Assembly: GCA_016858145.1 (NCBI GenBank)
Contig: JAEHOE010000104.1
Span: 310,001 to 374,000 of the forward strand
Length of the DNA: 64,000 nt
From: Edaphochlamys debaryana
Lineage: Eukaryota; Chlorophyta; Chlorophyceae; Chlamydomonadales
Reading direction: 5' to 3'
In this document: one piece after another, positions 56,001-64,000 of the stretch
Numbering within the stretch: the first letter of the stretch is position 1
Layout: the number at the start of each line of letters is the position of its first letter
Made by a program: the position numbers and the translations under genes
The notes under the pieces: model-generated
Told to the model about the DNA's origin: nothing
Seen by the model: only the letters and a program-made list of their open reading frames with translations
Database searches by the model: none

Positions 56001-59000
56001 TCTTGCCGACACAAGCACCTGCATGTGAGGATCTGCCATGTTTGATTGCGGGATGGACGAACGGGCTTGTGAGGATTTAGAATTAGAATTAGAAATACAA
56101 ACGCCGGGCGCACCCTGGCGTGGTTGGCAGAACCAGAACCACGCTACAAGGACAGTCTACCCGCGCCATTCCATGCACCACTTAACCACTCAACGACCTC
56201 AACCGCCCAGCACAGCCTGCTGGGTGACTCCGGTGGGATCCGAGCCCACACCTTCCTGGCTTGACAACGGGTGCTCTGCCGATTAAGCTACGGAGCCTTG
56301 TGAGGATTTAACTTGACTTAAATCCATCGACCTTTAGCTGAGCTTGGATTTGATGTGGCCGTGCAGGGGTTACGGCATGTCCTGTCCCTCTGCCCCGGAG
56401 CTCTTTCGGCTGGGCTGGGCCACGCCCCTCATCACGTTGAACGCGACCTCTCTGGCCGAGAACGTGGTGAGGCAGGGCATACGCCTGCCGGCCACACACC
56501 TCGGCGGAGTGGGGGCGTTCATCCGCGTCATCCCGAACTGGATGGGAGGCCTGTACGACAGGTGAGGCCCTCGCTGTCCCTTCTCCAATACATCCGCCCT
56601 TGGTTTGGTACCGGTAGCTCCAACTGCCGTCCTGGAATCTGTCCTGAGCTCGTGCGCTCGACTGGGCCTATATCCTCCATCCCGCACGCAGAAACGTCTA
56701 CATCTCTCTCCGCGGCAGCGGCGGCGGGGACACCCGCCTCCCCACCGAGTTCAACAGCAAGCTGAGCGTCCACGAGGCGCGGAAGGCGGTGGACAACATC
56801 CCCCTGGCCACGGGAGACCCGCACTTCAACTTGGTGCACGTGCTGGGGCCGGCCGAGGCGATGGACTTGAGCGCCCATCGCCTTGTCATCGAAACTCGGG
56901 GTACGTGCGTCACTAGGTAATCATCAGCACCCTGAGCTGCTGGGGGCGGGCGGGGATAGCATGGGTGTGCGGCGGCCCCAGGCGACGGGGTGCACGGGTT
57001 GTACGCGTGGAAGCTGATGATGTATGGCCAGGCCCCATGGGGCCGGGGGACTGAGCCGGCTCGTTATCTGATCTCTTTGTCGTACCGGTTCAAGATCTAA
57101 CCCCTTTGACACCGTACATGTACCGGCAGGCCTCGTCGATGGTGGCACACGTGTGCTGGTGGACCTGTGCCGCTACCGCACCAGCGCAGCGGAGTGCAGC
57201 TTCCCGCCCATTTCCACCATGTGAGCTGGCACGCACGGAGCGCCCCGGCCTCTGCACGCACCGTACATTGATCTAGGCGGGCTGGTGCCCACTTGAAGCC
57301 TCCGAAAGCCGGCTACATGTTCCTTCGAGGGCCCAATCTAGGACTCTCACCAGCCAATCGTGCACGCCTGCCTGCAACCAGCCGGCGCCTCTATCTCCCA
57401 CCCTCTGCTTACCTCATCCCCTCAGATGCGCTGCTGTCAGCGGATACCCTGTTCGTCCCGACGCGGATCGCCCCACCTCGGCGTTTAGCCCAGACTACCT
57501 GGGCGCTGCCTGGGACCTGGGCTCCCTCGAAAAGACCTGCAGCGCAAACCCGCGCTGTGCAGGTTTCACCTTCCAGACCCTTCCAAACGGGGTTCGCTAC
57601 GGAGTGCTCCTTACGAACGCGGCCCCTACCGCCATCACACGAGGGACGTGCCTCTACGCTCGCCAGCTCGGCCGCCATCCCCCGCGCCACCGCCTTCGCC
57701 TCCCAGGCCGCCGCCACCCTCCCCTCGGCCGCCCCGCTCCCCTCCCCCTAAGCCTCCGCTGCCCCGCCCGCCCCCGCCTCGGCCCAAACCACCGCCCCCA
57801 AAGCCTCCGTCTCCCAGGGCCCCCCCACGGCCGCCTGCGCCCCCGCTTCCCCCGCGTCCCCCTCCACCGCCGCTGCCCCCGCCCCCGCCGGCTCGCGTGG
57901 CATGCGTTGACGCGGGCGGAGCCCACACATGCGCAGCCCTCGAGGCCGGCGCCGTCAAGTGTTGGGGGTGAGTGGGTCGGCCACGGGCCAAGCAAGCTGA
58001 ACATCTGCCAATCCGTCATCATCCAGTCATCTGAACAATTGCGCAAAGTCTGCCGGCACGATTGTCCGGCCGGGTCCCTTGCTCCAATGCGCCTGTCCCG
58101 AGTTGTCTTACTCTTCCCTCACTCAACCTGTCTGCTATGGACCAGATACAACTCCGAGGGGCGGCTAGGGAATCCAGGCCTCATCCAAACCTATGTGGGG
58201 GGCTTCCCGGGGGATATGGGCTCGGCCCTACCCCCGGTGGACCTTGGCGGGGGCCTGAGGGCGACAGTGGTGAGCGAGAGGATCCGGGGGGAGTTTGCAA
58301 TAGGAGAGCCAGGGATAATTGTTTTTACTTGATAGATGGTCATGGGTGCGTGCTGAAGGGGAAGCCGGGCTCGCTGTGCAAACACGGAGACCTGCCTGTC
58401 GAGCTCAGGCAGCCGGTCGATACGTGTCTCGCTGTCCCGTGGGGACCGCACGCAGGTCGCAGCGGGCTACATGCACACGTGCGCTCTGATCCAGCCTGGA
58501 GGAAGAGTCAAGTGCTGGGGGTGAGTCACACATGGGCGTTGCAAAGGACGGGACGGTGATGACTCATGGTGGTTTAGGGAACTATACCCGAGGGGAACAC
58601 GCGAGATGGACCCCTGCTAGCTTTGCCCCCGTCTGAGCCCAAGTTAAAACACTAACATCCTTTGCCCTTGCCATGCTGCTGGGGTGACTAGGAGCTCCGA
58701 GAGCGGCCAGTGCGGGGACAAAGTGACACGAGGAGACGGGCAGGGCGAGATGGTGAGTACCCGCGTAGGTCCACCATGCTCTTGCACGGCGGTCCGCTTG
58801 ACTCCCATTTTGCCCTCTAGCCTTAGGCATCACGCACGGAAGGCCTGAGGAATGGTTGCTGCATGCCCCGCCACATGCCCCCCCCCCCAGGGCGACAACT
58901 TGCCCTTCGTGGACCTAGGGACCGATGTGTCCAGTGTTCAGCGTCTGGTGACCTTTGGGAACATGGTGTGCGCCCTGGTGCAGCCTGGCGGAAGGGTCAA

Positions 59001-61303
59001 GTGCTGGGGGTGAGTGCCGTGAGGCGAGTGGGTTAACGGGTCCGCTAGAAAGCGCCCTCCCTATGGCTCTGGGGCAATCCCCATTCACCCCCGACGTGGC
59101 CCCCACCCGGCGGCCGGGGGTCTGCGTGGGGGGGAGGGGGGCCTGGCTGTCTTGGGGGTAACGTGTTGAGGTCCATGATATGGTTGCTTGCTCCATCTAC
59201 TCCATCTAGATGATCTGCTGTTGTCCTCTTATCCACACTGCGATGTGATCTTGCGTCTCTCCCATGCGCGCCCAGGGATCTGGGCTATGCAGTGGTTGGA
59301 AACAGTCCTGGCCAGATGGTGAGCCGAAGGGCTGAGGTTGAGGCTGAGCCCAACCAAGCCTCGCCGGATTGGGAACTGGTCCAACCCCGTTACCCGCTAG
59401 TTACGTGTTACCTCCGTTCGCCCCTTTCATCACACCGTCCCGCGTGCTCCCGTCGCTCATCCCTCCCCCTCCGTCCGCTCTCCCGACCCCCTTCCACCCC
59501 CTCCTGCTCCGCTGCGTGCTGCTGCAAGGGCGCCAACCTGTCGGCGGTGCCCCTGGGCAACTTTACAGCGACGGACCTGGCGGTGGGCTACCAGCACGCC
59601 TGCGCGGTGCTCCAGCCCGGGGGCATCATCAAGTGCTTGGGGTGAGTGAGCAGCAGTCCTCCTGTGCTTTGTCATCGGCAGGTCCGAAACCTCACATGTT
59701 GGGGGTGATGAGTGAGTCCACGGCGGCGCGTGCTTCGTTCTCGACGCACTGACGGAGCTGGTCCGAAACCTCACACTACCGCCCTTCGTGGGCAGTGCTA
59801 GAGGGTGCCGTGAGTGATGAGCAGCAGTCCTCCTACCTACCTGTGCTTGGTCCTCGACGCGTGGTCGATGCATGCGTATGCACTCATCATCACGTCACGT
59901 ACTCATATTCCTGCTCTGAACCTTCGTCACTTTATGTGCATGCGTCTCTCGCACGTGCAGGATGAACAGCTACGGGGAGCTCGGGTACGGCGACACGGAC
60001 CCGCGCACCAACGCGTCCACCCTGGGCGCCCGACTGCCGCCCGTCAGCCTGGGGCCGGGCCTCAAGGCGACCACGGTGGCAGCCGGAATGCACCACACGT
60101 GTGCCGTACTGAGCCCGGGCAGCGTCGTCAAATGCTGGGGGTGAGCGGGGGTGCGTGCTGACTGATGATGACTCATGGGGGTCCAGGCCAGGCCCACCAG
60201 CCCGTGGCCCCTCACACGGACCCGGCCTGTCACCCAACGGGCAACTCAAGGTAGAATTCATCTCTCGCTTGACCTTGCGCCTCGGCCCCCCGCACGCCGC
60301 ACCCTGCCCCTTTCCACCACCACGTGCCCCGGCCCTGCAGGCGAGGCAGCGAGGGGCAGCTGGGCAACGGCAACATGCTCACGCTCGGCGATGGGCCTGG
60401 GGAGATGCCCCCTCCTGCGGTCAACCTAACCGGAGGCACCAACGTCACAAAGCTGGTCGCAGGCAACACGTTCACCTGTGCCCTCATACAGCCAGATGGC
60501 GGGGTCAAGTGCTGGGGGTGAGTGTTACGGCGTTTTGACGTTGCCGTACACGGGGTAACACAGGCGGGCGCATGCCCTAGATGGACTGGGAGCTTACTCA
60601 GCTAGAAGTGCGGTGTGCTGCCAACTGCCGCCTGGCGCTGGTGGTTGTTTTGAAGGACCCACGGCACCATTCCATCCTACGGTTACTTAGTTCCTCTGCA
60701 AAACACGTGTGTACCCGCGTGGACCCGCCCTAACCTTCACTCCTCTCTTCTTGAAGGGACGGCTACTACGGCAGCCTCGGCCTTGGAACCCAGGCGGCGC
60801 TCGGGGACGACCCGGGGGAGATGGGCGCCCTGCCCTTTGTGGATCTTGGATTTAATACCACGGTGGTGGACATTTCGGCAGGAACGTGGCACGCCTGTGC
60901 CATCTTGAATCCCGGCCGCGTGGTCAAGTGCTGGGGGTAAGGCCGGGGGTTCAGGCATGGGATGAAGAGTTCCGTTTGGGAGGTAGTTGGAAGGTAGTTG
61001 GGTGGCAGTTGGATCCGGAGAGGGCGCCCAAGGGACCTGACCGCACGCGGACATGACATGACATGACATGACATAACATGCACGGTGAATGCACACTTGA
61101 GCAAGAGCATCTGAAAGTACCCCCTGCCTCACTATCCCGCATGCAGGTACAATGTGAATGCAGAGCTAGGTCTTGGTAGCCGAGGTTACGGTTTTAACAA
61201 GGGAGACCAGCCCGGAGAGATGGGCGACGAGCTGCCCGTCATGGATCTGGGGCCGGAGCCACCGGCGCCGGCGCCGATGCCGCCTCGGCCGTTGCCTCCC
61301 TGA
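53091..61303 (+). CDS. Gametolysin-type M11 metallopeptidase fused to an RCC1-like propeller
   Basis: Twenty-three exons: 53091-53157, 53472-53523, 53865-53964, 54212-54426, 54565-54911, 55158-55297, 55642-55684, 55848-55908, 56367-56561, 56692-56900, 57130-57220, 57426-57647, 57707-57967, 58146-58269, 58456-58520, 58692-58752, 58891-59009, 59276-59318, 59529-59641, 59961-60140, 60341-60517, 60757-60936, 61147-61303; 3222 bases, exactly 1074 codons. A signal peptide (M-G-A-R-T-W-L-Q-V-L-G-C-L-L-C-I) and a PPRPRPPSPPPRPPSPP linker come first. The M11 region has A-C-S-Y-G-R-M, F-T-H-R-M-F-V-L-P-P, the metal motif QELLHNFGLHH (exon 7/8 join), C-M-G-Y-G, L-G-W and V-Y-I-S-L-R. A Cys-pair module, a Pro linker and seven G-x-x-H-x-C...V-K-C-W-G repeats follow. 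Gametolysins digest cell-wall glycoproteins. TGA at 55229-55231 interrupts exon 6. The 59-base intron at 57648 may instead be a frameshift. Confidence 0.83.
55229..55231 (+). other. In-frame TGA inside the M11 domain
   Basis: Within exon 6 the frame reads C-R-L-G, then TGA, then V-S-G-W-G-G-L-A-A-M. The flanking residues match the C-x-W-x-G-x-G region of M11 peptidases on both sides, and both exon joins are in phase, so the stop interrupts a real exon. A single-base change from TGG would account for it. Confidence 0.8.
55715..55752. repeat. (GGGGCA)n short tandem repeat in an M11-gene intron
   Basis: Four to five copies of ggggca lie between exons 7 and 8. Confidence 0.85.
55799..56030 (+). 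repeat. Exact 116-bp tandem duplication of M11 exon 8 with both splice sites
   Basis: Bases 55799-55914 and 55915-56030 are identical. Each copy has a CCACAG acceptor, the 61-base exon encoding F-G-L-H-H-G-W to T-C, and a GTGAGG donor. The second exon copy is at 55964-56024. Because 61 is not a multiple of three, including both copies would shift the frame, while either copy alone joins exon 9 in phase. Confidence 0.95.
56080..56296 (-). mobile_element. tRNA-derived SINE with 14-bp target-site duplication
   Basis: Direct repeats CTTGTGAGGATTTA at 56066-56079 and 56297-56310 bracket 217 bases. Read on the minus strand, the element starts with a tRNA-like head (56226-56297): seven-base acceptor stem GGCTCCG/CGGAGTC, an A box with T-A-G-C-T-T-A-A-T-C-G-G-C-A-G-A-G-C, and a B box G-G-C-T-C-G-G-A-T-C-C-C. 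It ends in a TTCTAA-type simple tail next to the other duplication. The anticodon stem is mismatched, so it is not a working tRNA gene. Chlamydomonas is known to carry tRNA-related SINEs. It sits in the M11-gene intron between exons 8 and 9. Confidence 0.9.
61051..61080. repeat. (ACATG)n microsatellite
   Basis: Five to six copies of acatg in the last intron of the M11-RCC1 gene. Confidence 0.92.
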
Positions 61304-61958
61304 TGGAGATGGCCTGGTACCCGACAGCTAGCGCAGGGGTGGGGCGGAAGACATCGTGCATTGTCTTGCCCAACCATGGTGGGCGGGGTTGATTGTCGTA
61401 CAGCGCAAATAAAACAGGCGGCAGGAGGTGGATCTGGATGCATGGCGTCACCGGCCGGTGCGGTTATTCCTGGGAAGGATTCATTCTTGGAGTCTTGGGT
61501 GCGCTGAGGTGTGATGAAGGCTTGTGGCGCTTGCTGGCGCAAGCTGGGATTTGTATGCTACGAGTGTCTTACCCTGTCTTACAGCGGCAGCCTCCTCGGC
61601 CTGACGGTGCCCAGCCGCCAACACCCAACCGCCAAGCACGGGTCAGTCACCCACGCACGCCCCAAGTACCCCAAGCACAAAGGCCAGCGACCCAAACATT
61701 GCAAGTATCCAGAGCATCAAGGATTGCTGATGCATCAAGGATTGCGTTATCCAAGTTTCTAGCCTGCTGGTGGTGATGTGGAGAAAGCGTGAAATGATTG
61801 GCAGGTTTGCGTGGCTAGCTAGCTTCCTGAACTTGCAGTTACATAGTTGCATAGTTTCAATCTTGTCTCTTGCCCAGCCTGTTACAGCGGCACCCGAATG
61901 TTGTCACGTCTACCTAGGGGCGCTGTCCCCACTGTGCCAATGCCTAGTACCCGCAGGA
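61304..61958. other. Intergenic region between convergent genes
   Basis: It holds the 3' UTRs of the plus-strand M11-RCC1 gene and the minus-strand gene ending at 61959. AATAAAA occurs near 61407 on the plus strand; no TGTAA was seen. No separate gene is called. Confidence 0.45.
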
Positions 61959-64000
61959 TCACCACCCAACAAGGGCCAGGAGGCACGCCATCGCCGTTAG
62001 CGCCCAAGCCAGAGCCGAGCCCAGGCGAGCGGACTGAGCGGACCCTGGGCTATTGTTGGGGTTGCCAAAGATAAAGCCGGGCGGCGGGGGCTTGGCGGTG
62101 GGGGTGAGGGGTGGGGGTGGGTTGGCAGGCGGGCTGGGCGACGGCGGCGCGGGGCAGGTGACGGAGCAGTTCTTGCAGTGCGTGGGCTTCGAGGTGCCGT
62201 TGACGTCGATCATGTAGTCGCGGGGCCACAGCCCGCCCGTGTACTTGTCCTGGCACAGCACGGCAGACCTGGGAAGGGAGGAGCGAAGACCAGGAGGGGG
62301 TCGGTAGAAGGAGCAAGACCTTAATCCGAATCCAGATGCGTGCGTGCGGCAACCATGCATGAACCCCAGCCAGATCCAACCCGGCAGATCGATCCAGATC
62401 CAGATCCCGGTGCCTCACTTGTCGCAGGCCAGGGCGCTGATGTTCACGCAGCTCATCCAGCAGTACACCTGCGGGTCAGGGACACAGAGGGAGTGCGTGG
62501 GGTGCGTGCGCGGCCGGGGACGGACCGGCAAGCCGGAGCCGAGGCCGGGGGTACGAAGAGACCAGCCGCTGGCTGGTGCTCGCTTGCTATGCTCGCGTCC
62601 CTGTCTCGCTCTGCTCCCGCACTCCAGACCGAAGAACTCTTGCACGCATCTACCTGGTCAGCCCCGCACGAGTTCTCGTCCACCAGGCGGCGGCGAGCGG
62701 GGGTGCAGCCCACTGAGGGCACCGCGGCCGCCTCGCCCGCCTGGAAGGCCCGGTGGGTTGCCGCATAGTACTGTGCGAACGTCATGCGGCGGGCTGCCTG
62801 GAAGCGGTCCCTGCTGTCGCCGCCGCGGATCTGCACCTGCTGATCGGATCCAGCGGCAATGGAAGCCAGGCTGTCGTCCAGGAGCAGCTCCGCCTCCAGA
62901 TCTGGATCCGAGATCTGGAGCACCGAGTCCGGCGGCGGCATGAACATGCGGCCGAACCAGGCGCGCACGCCGCCGCCCATCCCAGAGGACAGCACCTGGG
63001 GTTGGGTTACGAGGGCAAGTGTGCAGGGCATTCAAAGTCTGACTCCAGAAATGAGGGCCCTGAGGGCCCCCAGCTAACACTAACATGGCAGGTCGCATGT
63101 TCACTCTTCTGTCCCTGTCTAAGCCGACATGGGGAAGCTCCCGCGTCCCGCCCACCCCGTGTCGTCCCCACCTCGTGCATGGGCGTGTGGGGCTGCGCGG
63201 CTCCCTCCGCCGCGGGCCGCATCCAGCGCTGCACGCCCTCCCCGTTCATGACCAGTAGGGCGCCCTCGGGCAGACGGGGCGCCACCACGCTGCCGTCGGG
63301 CAGGGTCACCACCAGGTCCTGCGAGCGCCTGCGGAAGGGGGGTGGGGGAAGAAAAGAAGAGGGAGGGTTTGGAGGTTGAGTCACAGGGGAGTGCCGGTGG
63401 GGGGCGGGAGGCAGGGTCACCAGTAGGTCCCGGGAGCGCCTGCGGAAGAGGGGAGCGTGGGAGAGGAACGGAATGAAGGAAATCCTCGGAAACCTGCTGT
63501 GCCTTGGTCGAGGTGGCACGACTCGGGTAACTACCATACTTGGTTGAGTGGGAAGGAGGACGGCATGGCAGGGAGATCGTGTAATGGGCGGTCGAGGTGC
63601 GCAAGTACGTACGGCAGATTGGGTAGCTACGGCGAAGGGCACGTCAGCCTGGCTGGTGGGGCTGACCTGGGCCCCTGAGGCTCTGCAGTGGCGGCGGCGG
63701 CGCGGTCAAAGAGCTCAGCGGGGCTCATGACCTGCATGGGGCCGCCGGGGCACGGCAGTCAGGACTTGTAGCGGTCATTGTACTGATGAGCCGGTTTATT
63801 TAACGGCCCCAAGCGCCCTCACCCCGCCCAAAACCAGAATCCCCCGCCCACCCACCTCCTCACCCCGCCCCACCCCCTCCCCAACCACGCCCACCCACCC
63901 GCCCACCCACCCACCAGGAAGAGCCCCACGTCCGAGTGCATGGCCAGCGTGTGGGGCGCCCGGGGCTCCGGCGAGGGCTCAAACACGTGGAAGTGCTCGA
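61959..64000 (-). CDS. Secreted/anchored protein, possibly 2-oxoglutarate-oxygenase-like (5' end off window)
   Basis: Exons at about 63915-64000 (continues right), 63667-63731, 63172-63328, 62654-62995, 62419-62468 and 61959-62268 join in frame and end in TGA. Readable motifs are M-H-S-D-V-G-L-F-L, then V-M-S-P-A-E-L-F-D-R-A, L-V-T-L-P-D-G-S, L-L-V-M-N-G-E-G, P-M-H-E-V and V-R-A-W-F-G-R-M-F. An H-x-D, a His further on and an Arg shortly after it are the order expected of Fe(II)/2-oxoglutarate oxygenases, but the family was not positively identified. A Cys-rich stretch (Y-C-W-M-S-C, C-K-N-C-S-V-T-C), a Pro linker and a hydrophobic C-terminus (about 20 residues ending L-V-G-W) follow, suggesting a GPI anchor or tail anchor. 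It is convergent with the M11-RCC1 gene. Confidence 0.6.

Noticed and set aside
56226..56297. A tRNA-like sequence on the minus strand that could be called a tRNA gene.
   Set aside because: The anticodon stem is mismatched and the sequence is the head of a 217-bp element with target-site duplications; it is a SINE.

Overview
The window is nuclear DNA from a GC-rich, intron-dense eukaryote, best matched by a volvocine green alga of the Chlamydomonas/Volvox kind. The reasons are long (C/G)n-rich introns with GTGAGT/GTGGG donors, very many short exons, secreted proteins with (S)PPPPP linkers, SRCR-repeat proteins, a gametolysin-type M11 peptidase with the volvocine QExxH metal motif, and a tRNA-derived SINE. 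No operons, rRNA, functional tRNA or CRISPR array were seen. Exon boundaries below were placed by hand from GT-AG/GC-AG signals and reading frame and may be off by a few bases; six of the gene models sum to an exact multiple of three.

Layout. 1-13.3 kb (-): one giant SRCR gene, open at the left edge, with 12 complete SRCR units and one partial one, each behind a proline-rich linker. 15.5-21.0 kb (-): a membrane-anchored PhoD-like phosphatase in 13 exons. 22.0-28.3 kb (-): an 18-exon U-box E3 ligase with MIB/HERC2-type modules and a terminal Cys-rich finger. 28.3-30.2 kb: repeat-rich intergenic DNA. 30.2-32.6 kb (-): a YNPxTH-repeat protein, possibly flagellar, divergent from 33.2-40.1 kb (+): a 16-exon SET-domain, Rubisco-LSMT-like methyltransferase. 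41-45 kb: poorly resolved small genes, and a clear three-exon gene (-) with a QVGALTN heptad array. 45.5-49.2 kb (+): a decayed ICME-like alpha/beta hydrolase cut off by a 5'-truncated non-LTR retrotransposon. 49.7-51.6 kb (+): a single-pass surface protein with GPS-like and SEA-like regions. 53.1-61.3 kb (+): a 23-exon secreted protein joining an M11 gametolysin-type metallopeptidase to a seven-bladed RCC1-like propeller. 62-64 kb (-): the 3' half of a gene for a secreted, C-terminally anchored protein.

The most notable biology is (i) the M11-peptidase/RCC1-propeller fusion, which also carries an in-frame TGA, an exact 116-bp tandem duplication of the exon that completes its metal site, and a young SINE with a 14-bp target-site duplication; and (ii) a recurring pattern in which short tandem duplications copy exon ends together with their splice sites, in five different genes. 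Pattern (ii) looks like intron growth or gain caught in progress. Several loci (hydrolase, M11 gene, the 50-kb surface protein) carry lesions and may be pseudogenes or contain sequence errors.
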